Shown piece after piece: positions 25,546 through 35,211 of a DNA stretch of 64,000 nucleotides; position 1 is the first letter of the stretch, and each line of letters opens with the position of its first letter. The stretch comes from Clostridiaceae bacterium (GTDB taxonomy: Bacteria; Bacillota; Clostridia; Lachnospirales; Lachnospiraceae), in the NCBI GenBank assembly GCA_902362725.1, contig CABIXM010000009.1:1-64000 (forward strand). Direction: 5' to 3'. The notes beneath the pieces were generated by a model, which worked only from the letters and a program-made list of their open reading frames with translations, ran no database searches and was not told the DNA's origin. The translations under genes and the position numbers were made by a program.

Positions 25546-26139
25546 ATGAATTTCCTGGAAGAAAGAATTTTAAAAGACGGCATCGTAAAAGAAGGCAACG
25601 TCCTGAAAGTAGACAGCTTTCTGAATCATCAGATGGACATCAACCTGTTTAAGCAGATGGGCGAAGAGTTTAAGCGGCGCTTCGCGGACAAGAATATCAA
25701 TAAAATCATGACCATTGAAGCCTCCGGTATCGGCATTGCCTGTGTGGTAGCTAGCTATTTCGACGTGCCGGTGGTATTTGCAAAAAAAAGCCAGAGCATC
25801 AACATTGACGGAGACGTCTACGTGGCAGAGGTAGAGTCCTTCACACACAAGAACAAAAATCAGGTCATCGTATCCAAACGCTTCTTAGGGCCGGAGGATC
25901 ACGTACTGATCATCGACGATTTCCTGGCAAATGGCTGCGCGCTCCAAGGCCTGATTTCCATCGTGGCACAGGCAGGTGGCACCGTGGAAGGTATCGGAAT
26001 CGCCGTAGAGAAGGGCTTCCAGTCCGGCGGACGGATGATCCGGAACCTCGGCTATCAGCTGGAATCCCTGGCCATCGTAGAGAGCATGGACGCAGCAACC
26101 GGAAATGTGAAATTCCGCGATCAGAGTGAAGTGGAATAA
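25546..26139 (+). CDS. xpt: Xanthine phosphoribosyltransferase
   Basis: A 197-residue type I phosphoribosyltransferase that makes XMP from xanthine and PRPP. It shows the PRPP loop [17 protein letters not shown] and the xpt-type segment [26 protein letters not shown]. Length matches the family (about 190-197). AAAAGGAG precedes the ATG. It is followed 22 bases later by selD and heads the purine/selenium island, giving the cell a salvage branch for the base handled by the neighbouring permease and dehydrogenase. Confidence 0.93.
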   Translation: MNFLEERILKDGIVKEGNVLKVDSFLNHQMDINLFKQMGEEFKRRFADKNINKIMTIEASGIGIACVVASYFDVPVVFAKKSQSINIDGDVYVAEVESFTHKNKNQVIVSKRFLGPEDHVLIIDDFLANGCALQGLISIVAQAGGTVEGIGIAVEKGFQSGGRMIRNLGYQLESLAIVESMDAATGNVKFRDQSEVE

Positions 26140-26161
26140 AGATTGGATTAGAAGAAAAACT

Positions 26162-27199
26162 ATGAGTGAAAAAATCGTATTCTGTAAGGGCGGCGGCTGT
26201 ACAGCAAAACTGGGAGCCGGCGTTTTAAGCCATGTCCTGGAAAAGCTGCCCAGGGGGCTGGAAAATCCGGATCTTCTGGTGGGCTACGACAGCAAGGACG
26301 ACGCGGCGGTTTACCGCATCAGCGACGACACAGCGGTGGTTCAGACCCTGGACTTCTTTCCACCGATGGTGGACGACCCCTATACTTTCGGGAAAATAGC
26401 GGCAGCCAACGCCTTAAGCGATATCTACGCCATGGGTGGCGACGTGAAAACCGCGCTCAATATCGTCTGCTTTCCGGAGTCTTCGGATCTGAATATCCTG
26501 GGAGAAATCATGCGGGGCGGATCGGAAAAGGTGCTGGAGGCCGGAGGCATCCTGGCGGGAGGCCATTCCATCAACGATACGGATGTAAAATATGGACTGT
26601 CAGTCATGGGCCTGGTACACCCGGATCGCATCTGGTCCAACAATGGCGGCTGTCCCGGCGACAGGTTGATTTTCACGAAAAAGCTGGGCGTCGGTATCGT
26701 CTGCACGGCGAACCGGGTGGGCGAGGCTACCGAAGAGGCGATGGCAGAGGCGATTGCGTCCATGATTACGCTGAATAAAACAGCCTCTGAGATAGGAAGA
26801 AGATACCACATTCACGCTTGTACCGATGTGACGGGCTTTGGCTTCCTGGGTCATCTCCATGAGATGATGGACGGAAAGCTGTCCTGTCGGATACAGGCGG
26901 AGAAGGTGCCGCGCATCGAGGAAGCGCTGCATCATGCAGAGGAATTTCTGCTGACGGCGGCCGGACAGAAGAATCGGAATCATGTGGAAAAATATGTAAA
27001 ATTCAAAAACATCCCATTTGCCATGGAGGAACTGCTCTTTGATCCGCAGACCTCCGGCGGACTGCTGATGGCGGTAGGCGCGGACGAGGCAGAGGATCTG
27101 AGAAATGAGCTTCGCGCGGCGGGACTTCCGGCGGAGATCGTGGGCGAGATTGTGAAGCGCACGGAGCCGGAGATTCTGGTAGTCGAAGGAGACTCATAG
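26162..27199 (+). CDS. selD: Selenide, water dikinase
   Basis: 345 residues. It makes selenophosphate from selenide and ATP. The catalytic Cys13 lies in the glycine-rich loop GGGCTAKLG; the second Cys of the E. coli form (CGC) is Ala here, as in many Clostridia. Other landmarks are [34 protein letters not shown] and [16 protein letters not shown] 26162 is the start that begins the recognisable MSEKIVF. No selA, selB or selC is in the window; here SelD serves the molybdenum hydroxylase trait, the orphan-SelD pattern. Confidence 0.95.
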   Translation: MSEKIVFCKGGGCTAKLGAGVLSHVLEKLPRGLENPDLLVGYDSKDDAAVYRISDDTAVVQTLDFFPPMVDDPYTFGKIAAANALSDIYAMGGDVKTALNIVCFPESSDLNILGEIMRGGSEKVLEAGGILAGGHSINDTDVKYGLSVMGLVHPDRIWSNNGGCPGDRLIFTKKLGVGIVCTANRVGEATEEAMAEAIASMITLNKTASEIGRRYHIHACTDVTGFGFLGHLHEMMDGKLSCRIQAEKVPRIEEALHHAEEFLLTAAGQKNRNHVEKYVKFKNIPFAMEELLFDPQTSGGLLMAVGADEAEDLRNELRAAGLPAEIVGEIVKRTEPEILVVEGDS

Positions 27200-27283
27200 G
27201 TAATTATTTAGTAGAAAGAAGGAAGTTATTTTTATAGAAAGAAATTTTCATAAAAATGAGAAAGGAACAGGAGGGAAAGAAAC

Positions 27284-27901
27284 ATGATTCAGGTAAACGC
27301 ACTGGGCGACGCCTGCCCGATTCCCGTAGTAAAGACTAAAAATGCCATTAAGGAGCTGGGCGGAAGCGGCGTGGTGGAGACGCTGGTAGACAATGAGATT
27401 GCAGTCCAGAACCTGACCAAGATGGCCAATCAGAAGGGCTACAAGGTCAGCTCCAAAAAGCTTTCGGACAGACAGTATCAGGTAACCATGGAGATTGGCG
27501 GGGGAGAGACTGCCAAGGCTCCGGAAGTAGCAGCGGCTCCGGAAGCATGTATTCCCGACGCCAGGGAGAATACGGTGGTCGTGATAGCCTCCGCCACCAT
27601 GGGCGAGGGAGATCCGGAGCTTGGACGACTTCTGATGAAGGGGTACATCTATGCGCTGACACAGCTGGATACCCTGCCGAAGACCCTGCTCTTTTACAAT
27701 GGAGGCGCCGCCCTCACCTGCGAGGGTTCCGCGTCTCTGGAGGATTTGAAGTCCCTGGAGGCCCAGGGCGTACAGATTCTCACCTGTGGCACCTGCCTGA
27801 ACCATTACGGGCTGACAGACAGCTTAAAGGTGGGCGAGGTCACCAATATGTATGTCATCGCCGAGACCATGGCGGGCGCGGCGAAAATCGTTAAGCCATG
27901 A
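27284..27901 (+). CDS. yedF: Selenium metabolism protein YedF
   Basis: 205 residues: an N-terminal TusA/SirA-like domain with the CPxP motif at Cys11 (GDACPIPVVKTKNA), then a DsrE-like domain (about 95-205, VVIASATMGEGDPELGRLLMKGY, CGTCLNHYGL). The family is a marker of selenium-dependent molybdenum hydroxylase loci and is thought to carry sulfur or selenium. GGAGG precedes the ATG. It overlaps the next gene by four bases (ATGA). Confidence 0.92.
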   Translation: MIQVNALGDACPIPVVKTKNAIKELGGSGVVETLVDNEIAVQNLTKMANQKGYKVSSKKLSDRQYQVTMEIGGGETAKAPEVAAAPEACIPDARENTVVVIASATMGEGDPELGRLLMKGYIYALTQLDTLPKTLLFYNGGAALTCEGSASLEDLKSLEAQGVQILTCGTCLNHYGLTDSLKVGEVTNMYVIAETMAGAAKIVKP

Positions 27902-29055
27902 TTTATCTGGATAACGGGGCGACCACCCTTAGAAAGCCCGAGTGTGTAAAGGAGGCCCTTCTGGAAGCCATGGCTTCCATGGGAAATTCCGGAAGGGGCG
28001 TCCATGACGCGTCCCTTTACGCGGGGCGAACCATCTACCGGGCCAGAGAAAGTCTGGCAGAGCTTCTGGGCGCGGCGGCTCCGGAGCAGGTGGCTTTTAC
28101 GGCCAATGCCACCGAGAGCCTGAACCTGGTGCTTGGCGGCCTGTTCGGGCCGGGGGATCATGTGATTACCACCGTCTGCGAGCACAATTCCGTGCTGCGG
28201 CCCCTGTACCGGCTGCAGGGCGTGGAGCTGTCGGTGCTTCCTGTAAAGGCGGCAGTTGACTCAAAAGATGGGCGATATATTGGCATCCTGGCTTACGATG
28301 AGTTGGAATCCCTGCTCCGTCCGAACACAAAAGCCCTGATCATCACCCACGCCTCCAACCTGACGGGCAACATCACCGATCTGGAACGCGCGGCAGCCTT
28401 CACAAAAAAGCACAGCCTTTTGCTTATCGTAGACGCTGCGCAGACGGCGGGCACAGTCCCCATGGATATGGAACGTATGGGGATCGACGTCCTGTGCTTT
28501 ACGGGCCACAAGGGACTTTACGGCCCCCAGGGAACCGGCGGCCTCTGCGTCCGTCCCGGCCTTTCGATCCGGCCGCTGAAGGTGGGCGGAAGCGGAATTC
28601 ACAGCTTCGACCGGGAACACCCGTCGGAGATGCCGGCGGCGCTGGAGGCGGGCACCCTGAACGGCCATGGAATCGCGGGCCTGGGCGCGGCGGCCCGTTG
28701 GCTTCTGGAGACCGGCGTAGAGCAGATTCGCGCCCGGGAGCAGGCGCTTCTTCGGCGGTTTGTGGACGGCGTGAAGGAGGTGGAGGGCGTAACCCTCTAC
28801 GGAAATCCGGATCTGGACCGGCGGACGGGAATCCAGTCCCTGAATATCCGGGATTATGATTCCGCAAGGGTGGCGGACTGGCTCTATGAGGATTACGGGA
28901 TCGCCGTCCGGGGAGGAGCCCACTGCGCGCCGCTTATGCACGAGGCGCTGGGAACCCGGGAGCAGGGGGCGGTCCGGTTCAGCTTTTCTTATTTCAATAC
29001 GGAGGCAGAGGCAGACGAGGCGGCGGCAGCCGTCCGGGAGCTGGCGGAGGAGTAA
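27898..29055 (+). CDS. Cysteine desulfurase-family aminotransferase class V (EF2568 type)
   Basis: A 385-residue PLP enzyme. It begins MIYLDNGATTLRKP, has the PLP Lys205 in FTGHKGLYGPQGTGG and a candidate persulfide/perselenide Cys343 in RGGAHCAPLMHEALG. Within Se-dependent hydroxylase clusters this subgroup is thought to draw selenium (or sulfur) from (seleno)cysteine for SelD or the molybdenum centre. Coupled to yedF by ATGA overlap and followed by a small Se/S carrier-like gene. Confidence 0.9.
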   Translation: MIYLDNGATTLRKPECVKEALLEAMASMGNSGRGVHDASLYAGRTIYRARESLAELLGAAAPEQVAFTANATESLNLVLGGLFGPGDHVITTVCEHNSVLRPLYRLQGVELSVLPVKAAVDSKDGRYIGILAYDELESLLRPNTKALIITHASNLTGNITDLERAAAFTKKHSLLLIVDAAQTAGTVPMDMERMGIDVLCFTGHKGLYGPQGTGGLCVRPGLSIRPLKVGGSGIHSFDREHPSEMPAALEAGTLNGHGIAGLGAAARWLLETGVEQIRAREQALLRRFVDGVKEVEGVTLYGNPDLDRRTGIQSLNIRDYDSARVADWLYEDYGIAVRGGAHCAPLMHEALGTREQGAVRFSFSYFNTEAEADEAAAAVRELAEE

Positions 29056-29059
29056 GGCA

Positions 29060-29296
29060 ATGCGGAAAAAAACAGAAGCGCTGGTGATCTCCTTTGGAAC
29101 CACCACCGAGGCCATGAAAATGGAACGGCATTGTGAAAAGGAGGGGCTTCCCGGCAGATTGATTCCCATTCCCCGGGAGATTACCGCAGGCTGCGGGATG
29201 GCCTGGAAGGCGAAGCCCACAGAGAAGGAGCTGCTGCAGCAGGCGATGCTTGGGGTAGCTATCCGGTGGGAGGGTATGTATACCCTGGAACTATGA
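29060..29296 (+). CDS. DUF3343 protein, putative Se/S carrier
   Basis: A 78-residue DUF3343 protein starting 4 bases after the previous stop (GGAGGAGTAAGGCA ribosome region). It has the family layout LVISFGTTTEAMKMER, LIPIPREITAGCGMAWK, with a single Cys in AGCGMA. The family is annotated as a putative selenium or sulfur carrier from its neighbourhoods; no reaction is proven. Small size and place point to shuttling between the desulfurase and SelD or the hydroxylase. Confidence 0.85.
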   Translation: MRKKTEALVISFGTTTEAMKMERHCEKEGLPGRLIPIPREITAGCGMAWKAKPTEKELLQQAMLGVAIRWEGMYTLEL

Positions 29297-29340
29297 AAAA
29301 TATGTAAGAATTTATCTATCGCAAATGAGGAGAAACATGT

Positions 29341-30732
29341 ATGAATGAAGCAGAAAACAAGAAAGCAGCCTATGATTTTTATGGCAAAATGCCTTTTCGA
29401 AAAGCATTTCCCCTGGGACTCCAGCACGTGCTGGCCATGTTCGTGGGAAATCTGACCCCGATTCTGATTATCACAGGAGCCTGCGGAATCGGCTCCGGTA
29501 CGGAATTTGCGGAGGTGCAGGTAGCGCTTCTGCAGAACGCCATGCTGGTGGCGGGAATTGTAACCCTGATTCAGCTGTACGCCATCGGACCGGTGGGCGG
29601 AAAGGTGCCGATTATCATGGGTACCAGCTCCGGCTTTATCGGCGTATTCAACAGTGTGGCAGGCGTCATGGGCGGCGGTATCCTGGCGTACGGCGCGATT
29701 CTGGGAGCTTCCCTGATTGGCGGCCTCTTTGAGACGGTTCTGGGCTTTATGCTGAAGCCCCTGCGCCGCTTCTTCCCGGCAGTTGTGACCGGTACCGTGG
29801 TGCTTTCCATCGGTCTGTCCCTGATTTCCGTAGGCGTGGGATCCTTCGGCGGCGGAAGCTCCGCGAAGGATTACGGCTCCATGGAAAACCTGCTTCTGGG
29901 AAACCTGGTGCTGGTGGTCATCATTGCGCTGAAGCATGGCACGAAGGGAATGACCAGTGTTTCTTCGATTTTGATTGGAATTATTGTAGGCTATATTGTG
30001 GCGGCGATCATGGCGCTGGTTCTGCCCACCACCGGAGTAACCGCGGAGGGTGTGGAGTATACCAAGGCCTGGGTTCTGAATTGGGACAAGGTAGCCAAGG
30101 CAAAATGGTTCGCGGTTCCGGCCCTGATGCCGGTGAAGCTGGTCTTCGATCCCAGAGCCATTGTTCCGGTGCTGATTATGTTCGTGGTAACCGCGGTGGA
30201 GACTGTAGGAGATATCTCCGGCGTCATTGAGGGCGGTATGGCTCGGGAGGCGACCGATTCTGAGCTGTCCGGCGGCGTAGTCTGCGACGGCGTGGGATCC
30301 TCCCTGGCTTCCCTGTTCGGCGTGCTTCCGAACACCTCCTTCAGCCAGAACGTAGGTCTGGTCACCATGACCAAGGTGGTAAACCGGTTTGCCCTGGCGA
30401 CCGGAGCCGTGTTCCTGATTCTCTGCGGCCTGTTCCCCAAGCTGTCCGCACTGATTTCCATTATGCCCCAGAGTGTTCTGGGCGGCGCGGCAGTTATGAT
30501 GTTCTCTTCCATCGTAGTCAGCGGTATCGGCCTGATTACCAAGGAGAAAATGACCGTCCGCAACACGACGATTGTATCTGTAGCGCTGGGTCTGGGCTAT
30601 GGTCTGGGCGCCAACAGCGGCGTGCTGGCGGGACTGCCCCAGAGCGTACAGCTCATCTTCGGCGGTTCCGGTATCGTACCGGCTGCCCTGGTAGCGATTA
30701 TCCTGAATATTGTTCTCCCAAAGGAGGAATAG
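29341..30732 (+). CDS. NCS2-family purine (xanthine/urate) permease
   Basis: A 463-residue transporter of the NCS2/NAT family with about 14 hydrophobic segments. The NAT signature is present as QNVGLVTMTK (Q-N-x-G-x4-T-K). The TM8 glutamate lies in TAVETVGDISG. The xanthine dehydrogenase genes start directly downstream, so xanthine, hypoxanthine or urate are the likely cargo. It starts at the second of two overlapping ATGs because the first (29337) reads straight into a stop. Confidence 0.9.
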   Translation: MNEAENKKAAYDFYGKMPFRKAFPLGLQHVLAMFVGNLTPILIITGACGIGSGTEFAEVQVALLQNAMLVAGIVTLIQLYAIGPVGGKVPIIMGTSSGFIGVFNSVAGVMGGGILAYGAILGASLIGGLFETVLGFMLKPLRRFFPAVVTGTVVLSIGLSLISVGVGSFGGGSSAKDYGSMENLLLGNLVLVVIIALKHGTKGMTSVSSILIGIIVGYIVAAIMALVLPTTGVTAEGVEYTKAWVLNWDKVAKAKWFAVPALMPVKLVFDPRAIVPVLIMFVVTAVETVGDISGVIEGGMAREATDSELSGGVVCDGVGSSLASLFGVLPNTSFSQNVGLVTMTKVVNRFALATGAVFLILCGLFPKLSALISIMPQSVLGGAAVMMFSSIVVSGIGLITKEKMTVRNTTIVSVALGLGYGLGANSGVLAGLPQSVQLIFGGSGIVPAALVAIILNIVLPKEE

Positions 30733-30733
30733 C

Positions 30734-31495
30734 ATGATAAAAATAAGAGAATTGGTAAAGGTGGAAAGTCTGGAGGAGGCCTGGGAGCTGAACCAGAAGC
30801 GCACCAACAAGATCCTGGGCGGTATGCTGTGGCTCCGCCTAGGCAACCGGAACGTGCAGAAGGCCATCGATCTGTCAGGCCTGGGGCTTGATCAGATCGA
30901 GGAGACAGAGGAAGCATTTTTCATCGGCTGTATGGCGACCTTACGTCAGATCGAGCTGCATGAGGGACTGAACGCCCTGTGCGAGGGACTGGTGCATGAC
31001 GCGGTCTGCGATATCGTTGGCACCCAGTTCCGAAACCTGGCTACGGTAGGCGGCAGTATCTTCGGACGCTTCGGCTTCTCCGATGTGATGACGGCGTTTC
31101 TGGCTCTGGATTCCTACGTGGAGCTCTATAAGGGCGGCATTGTCCCAATGTCAGAATTTGTAAAAATGAAACGTGACAATGACATTCTGGTGCGGGTCAT
31201 TGTAAAGAAATGTCCGGGTCATTTTGCGTATCTGTCCCACCGGAACACACGGACCGATTTTCCGGTGCTGACCGTGGCCGTATCCGACTGCGGCGGCGTA
31301 AAGAAGGCCGTGATCGGCGCAAGACCGGGTATCGCGAAGCTGTATGAGATCGAGCGCATGGACGGGGAGACGGCAAAGCGTCTGGCAGATGAAACCCCGT
31401 TCCAGAGCAATATGCGCGCCTCCGACACCTTCCGCCGTCATCTGGCGGGCGTGCTGCTTGGGCGTGCCTTCGCAGAGATTCAGGGAAAGGAGTGA
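30734..31495 (+). CDS. Xanthine dehydrogenase FAD-binding subunit
   Basis: A 253-residue FAD subunit of the molybdenum hydroxylase family. FAD-contact segments are ILGGMLWLRLG near residues 27-37 and GTQFRNLATVGGSIFGR near the middle. It passes electrons from the Fe-S subunit to NAD or another acceptor. ATG 30734 lies after AAGGAGGAATAGC at the end of the permease gene, so they are cotranscribed. Confidence 0.92.
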   Translation: MIKIRELVKVESLEEAWELNQKRTNKILGGMLWLRLGNRNVQKAIDLSGLGLDQIEETEEAFFIGCMATLRQIELHEGLNALCEGLVHDAVCDIVGTQFRNLATVGGSIFGRFGFSDVMTAFLALDSYVELYKGGIVPMSEFVKMKRDNDILVRVIVKKCPGHFAYLSHRNTRTDFPVLTVAVSDCGGVKKAVIGARPGIAKLYEIERMDGETAKRLADETPFQSNMRASDTFRRHLAGVLLGRAFAEIQGKE

Positions 31496-31502
31496 GGCTG
31501 AC

Positions 31503-31979
31503 ATGATCGTAACGATGATCTTAAACGGAAAAAAGATAACAGATGAGATTGCCGCGGATATGACACTCTTTGACTTTGTCCGGAAGCATGGCTGCTACAG
31601 TGTAAAATGCGGCTGTGAGACTACCAACTGCGGACTCTGTACCGTATTTCTGGACGGTACCCCGGTGCTTTCCTGCGCCATGCTCGCGGCGCGGGCAGAG
31701 GGACGCCGGGTGGAGACCCTGGAGGGACTGCAGAAGGAAGCAGAGGAATTTGGCTCCTTTATCGCCGATCAGGGCGCGGAGCAGTGCGGCTTCTGCAATC
31801 CGGGCATGATTATGAACGCCATCGCCCTGTTCCGGGAGAACCCGGAGCCCACCGACGAGAAAATCAAGCAGTATCTGGCAGGCAACCTGTGCCGCTGCTC
31901 CGGCTATGAGGGACAGCTGCGTGGAATGCACGCCTTTATCGAGTATAAGAAGAACGGAGGTGCCGCATGCGGGAAGTAG
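31503..31979 (+). CDS. Xanthine dehydrogenase 2Fe-2S subunit
   Basis: 158 residues with both [2Fe-2S] clusters of this family: a plant-type cluster (KCGCETTNCGLC, then SCAML) and a helical cluster (QCGFCNPGM, NLCRCSGYEG). It relays electrons from the molybdenum site to FAD. The start ATG 31503 lies 7 bases after the FAD-subunit stop; the C-terminus overlaps the molybdenum subunit gene by 13 bases. Confidence 0.95.
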   Translation: MIVTMILNGKKITDEIAADMTLFDFVRKHGCYSVKCGCETTNCGLCTVFLDGTPVLSCAMLAARAEGRRVETLEGLQKEAEEFGSFIADQGAEQCGFCNPGMIMNAIALFRENPEPTDEKIKQYLAGNLCRCSGYEGQLRGMHAFIEYKKNGGAACGK

Positions 31980-34240
31980 GAAAACGGGAACGCAAGAAGG
32001 ACGCCATAGCGCTGGTGACCGGACAGCCGGTCTATGTAGATGACCTCGCCCCGAAGGAATGTCTGGTGGTAAAGCTTCTTCGCAGCCCCCACGCCAATGC
32101 CATCGTGGAGGACGTAAACTACGCGGCGGCCCTGAAGATTCCGGGTATCGAGGCGGTATATACCTGGAAGGACGTGCCGAAGAACCGGTTTGCCACAGCG
32201 GGACAGACCTATCCGGAGTGGAGCCCCTACGACCATCTGATTCTCGATCAGCATGTGCGCTTCGTGGGCGATCCGGTAGCGATTGTAGCAGGCGAGAATG
32301 AAGAATGTGTGGATAAGGCCCTGCGGGTGATCCGGGTGAAATACCAGGTGCTTCCGGCGCTGCTGGATTATCATGAGGCCATCGACAATGAAATCCTGGT
32401 GCATCCGGAGGACAACTGGGAATCCCGATTCCCGGTGGGAGCCGACAACAGGCGGAATCTCTGCGCCCATATGGAAGACGGCGACGGAGATGTGGAGGCG
32501 GTCCTTGAGGACTGTGAGGTAAAGCTTACCCGCACCTACCATGTCCCGGCGGTCAACCAGGCCATGATGGAGACCTTCCGGACCTATTGCTATATCGATA
32601 CCTACGGAAGACTGGTGGTCGTAAGCTCGACCCAGATCGTATTCCATGTAAGACGGATTGTATCCACGGCCCTCGGGATTCCCAGGGCAAAAGTGCGGGC
32701 CATGAAGCCCCGGATTGGCGGCGGCTTCGGCGCCAAGCAGACGGTGGTGACGGAGATATATCCGGCCTTTGTTACCTGGATGACAAAGAAGCCGTCCAAG
32801 ATTATTTACACCAGAAAAGAAAGCCAGATTGCCGGATCTCCCCGCCATGAGATGGACGTCCGGGTCAGCATCGGCGCAGACCGGGACGGAACGATCCGGG
32901 CCATCGACCTTTACAACCTGTCCAATACAGGCGCTTACGGCGACCACGGCCCCACTACGGCGGGACTGACGGGACACAAGGCGATTCCCCTGTATACAGC
33001 TAACCTGGAGGCCTTCCGTCATGTATTTGATGTAGTCTACACGAATCAGCTTGCCACAGGCGCGTACCGGGGGTATGGAGCCACCCAGGGAATCTTTGCC
33101 CTGGAATCCATCGTAAATGAGCTGGCGACCGTTCTTCACATGGATCCGGTAGAGCTCCGCCTGAAAAATGTGGTGCGGGAAAAGATGCTTATGCCGGCTT
33201 ATTTCGGCGAGGTGGCAGAGAGCTGCCGTCTGGACGAGTGTCTGGTCCGGGCCTGCGAAATGATTGGCTGGAAGGAAAAATACCCTGCCCGGGATATAGG
33301 AAATGGCAAGGTACGCGCCGTAGGCGTGGGTATGGCCATGCAGGGCTCCTGTATCTCCAACGTGGACGTGGGATCCGCGACGATCATGCTCAACGAGGAC
33401 GGTACCTATAAGCTGGCCATCGCGGCGGCGGATATGGGAACCGGCTGCGATACCATTCTGGCCCAGATGGCGGCGGAATGTCTGCATGTGACCACCGACG
33501 AGATCTTCGTCTCCGGCGCGGACACAGACAGCTCCCCCTATGATTCCGGATCCTACGCATCCAGTACCACCTATATTACCGGTCAGGCCGTGGTCAAGGC
33601 GGCCACAGAGCTGGAAAAACGGATCTGCCAGGTAGCGGCAGGCATGCTGGAATGCGACCCGGAGGACGTGGAGTTCGACGGCAGAAAAGCCACCGATGTG
33701 AAAACCGGAAAATCCGTTACCAGCGAGGAGATCGGCTACAAGGCCCAGGTCTGCAACGAAATCGCGCTACAGGTGACAGAAAGCCACAGCTCCCCGGTAT
33801 CGCCGCCTCCCTATATGGCAGGCGCGGTGGAAATCGAGCTGGATAAGGAGACGGGCCATGTGGAGATTCTGGACTATGCGGCGGTGGTAGACTGTGGTAC
33901 GGTTGTGAACCCGAACCTGGCGACCGTTCAGGTGGAGGGAGGTTTAGGTCAGGGAATCGGAATGACTCTCTACGAGAATATCCAGTACACAGAGAAGGGT
34001 AAGCTTCGCAACAGCTCCCTGATGCAGTACAAGATCCCGACCCGTCAGGATATGGGACATTTCCGGGTGGAATTTAAGCCGAGCTTCGAGCCTACCGGTC
34101 CCTTCGGCGTGAAATCCATCGGTGAGATCGTGATTAACACTCCGGCTCCGGCCCTGGCCCATGCCATCTATAACGCGACGGGCGTATGGCATCGGAACCT
34201 GCCGATTACCAGCGAGAAGATTGCGCTGGGGACAGACTGA
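31967..34240 (+). CDS. Xanthine dehydrogenase-type molybdenum-binding subunit
   Basis: A 757-residue catalytic subunit. The molybdopterin-contact loop GGGFGAK starts at residue 251, another at TGAYRGYGATQG, and the proposed catalytic Glu720 lies in GVKSIGEI. Members encoded beside yqeB, yqeC and selD carry a labile selenium ligand at molybdenum, and this locus has all three. The substrate is probably xanthine or hypoxanthine because of the adjoining NCS2 permease and xpt; nicotinate or another N-heterocycle is possible. Confidence 0.92.
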   Translation: MREVGKRERKKDAIALVTGQPVYVDDLAPKECLVVKLLRSPHANAIVEDVNYAAALKIPGIEAVYTWKDVPKNRFATAGQTYPEWSPYDHLILDQHVRFVGDPVAIVAGENEECVDKALRVIRVKYQVLPALLDYHEAIDNEILVHPEDNWESRFPVGADNRRNLCAHMEDGDGDVEAVLEDCEVKLTRTYHVPAVNQAMMETFRTYCYIDTYGRLVVVSSTQIVFHVRRIVSTALGIPRAKVRAMKPRIGGGFGAKQTVVTEIYPAFVTWMTKKPSKIIYTRKESQIAGSPRHEMDVRVSIGADRDGTIRAIDLYNLSNTGAYGDHGPTTAGLTGHKAIPLYTANLEAFRHVFDVVYTNQLATGAYRGYGATQGIFALESIVNELATVLHMDPVELRLKNVVREKMLMPAYFGEVAESCRLDECLVRACEMIGWKEKYPARDIGNGKVRAVGVGMAMQGSCISNVDVGSATIMLNEDGTYKLAIAAADMGTGCDTILAQMAAECLHVTTDEIFVSGADTDSSPYDSGSYASSTTYITGQAVVKAATELEKRICQVAAGMLECDPEDVEFDGRKATDVKTGKSVTSEEIGYKAQVCNEIALQVTESHSSPVSPPPYMAGAVEIELDKETGHVEILDYAAVVDCGTVVNPNLATVQVEGGLGQGIGMTLYENIQYTEKGKLRNSSLMQYKIPTRQDMGHFRVEFKPSFEPTGPFGVKSIGEIVINTPAPALAHAIYNATGVWHRNLPITSEKIALGTD

Positions 34241-34254
34241 ATACGATAGGAAAT

Positions 34255-35211
34255 ATGTTAAAACGGTTTGAAAATGGGAAATGGGTGGAATGCAGTTCTC
34301 TCTTAGAAGCATTAGGTTTGATAAAAATTACGACAAGGATGTCAAAGAAAGACAGCGCGGAGGCAGATAGAAATAGTTGCGTTGTTTCGATTGTGGGCGC
34401 AGGCGGAAAAACCACCTGCCTGCGCCGTCTCCAGTTGGAATGTAAAAAACTGGGAATCTCAGCGGCCGCAGGCACCACCACCCATATCCAATATGAAAGA
34501 AATGAATCTTTTCTGGATCGTCCGGACATGGACGCGGCCCGGGAAATCCTCAAAAAAACAGGCACTCTCTGGATGGGAGAGCCTGTTTCCGACTGGAAAT
34601 GTAAAGCACTGCCGGATTTGTTTTACCGGGAACTTCTGGTGGATGGGATCTGGCTTTTGCTGGAGGCAGACGGAGCCAGAGAGAAGCCGGTCAAAGCGCC
34701 CAGAGAGGGCGAACCGGTGTTGCTGCCGGAGACGGGGCTTGTGCTCTGCGTGTATGGACTGGACGCTGTGGGGCAGCCTATCAAAGAGGTCTGCTGCCGT
34801 GTGGAGCAGGTCTGCGCCATTCTGGAAAAGCAGGAGACCGCCCGGCTGACCGCCGCGGATCTGGCAAAACTGGCAATCAGTCTACAGGGGGGCCGAAAGG
34901 GTGTGCGGCCTGGCATGCGCTATGTGGTGCTGTTCAATAAGGCGGATACGCCGGAGCGCGAGGCAGCAGCATGGGAGGCCGCCCGACAAATACGAACATT
35001 GGAAAAGAAACTGATAAACGCAAAACATTTCAAAGAAACCTTTAAGAGAAATCCAATGGGAGAAGTTGAAAAAAGTTTAGCGAAAAAACAGTTTTCAGAT
35101 AGAGAAATGAGAGAGAAATCAGGAAGTGCGGAATGGGGAGAGAGCGTGATTTTCACAGCCTCTCACTTAATGCCGCCCTGGAATCCGCAGATAACAGGAG
35201 AAGCAAAGTGA
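34255..35211 (+). CDS. yqeC: Selenium-dependent hydroxylase accessory protein YqeC
   Basis: A 318-residue YqeC-type protein. A P-loop-like SIVGAGGKTTCL spans about 46-57, followed by TTTHIQYE and LLLEADGAREKPVK, all typical of the family. It is required-by-association for selenium-dependent molybdenum hydroxylases; a nucleotide-binding maturation role is inferred. ATG 34255 has only a weak ribosome site (ATAGGAAAT). The C-terminal part (about 245-318) is basic and looks less conserved. It overlaps yqeB by four bases (GTGA). Confidence 0.85.
   Translation: MLKRFENGKWVECSSLLEALGLIKITTRMSKKDSAEADRNSCVVSIVGAGGKTTCLRRLQLECKKLGISAAAGTTTHIQYERNESFLDRPDMDAAREILKKTGTLWMGEPVSDWKCKALPDLFYRELLVDGIWLLLEADGAREKPVKAPREGEPVLLPETGLVLCVYGLDAVGQPIKEVCCRVEQVCAILEKQETARLTAADLAKLAISLQGGRKGVRPGMRYVVLFNKADTPEREAAAWEAARQIRTLEKKLINAKHFKETFKRNPMGEVEKSLAKKQFSDREMREKSGSAEWGESVIFTASHLMPPWNPQITGEAK

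Noticed and set aside
26198..26206. Selenocysteine codon in selD
   Set aside because: The active-site codon is TGT (Cys13) and the frame has no internal TGA, so SelD here is the Cys form.
28261..30867. 868-codon open frame on the minus strand opposite the aminotransferase and permease genes
   Set aside because: It runs antisense through genes with clear family motifs, is rich in His, Gln and Asn in an unnatural way, and has no ribosome site. It is a shadow of biased codon use.
31904..33487. 527-codon minus-strand open frame opposite the molybdenum hydroxylase subunit
   Set aside because: Antisense shadow; the plus-strand frame carries GGGFGAK and other catalytic motifs, and the shadow resembles no protein.
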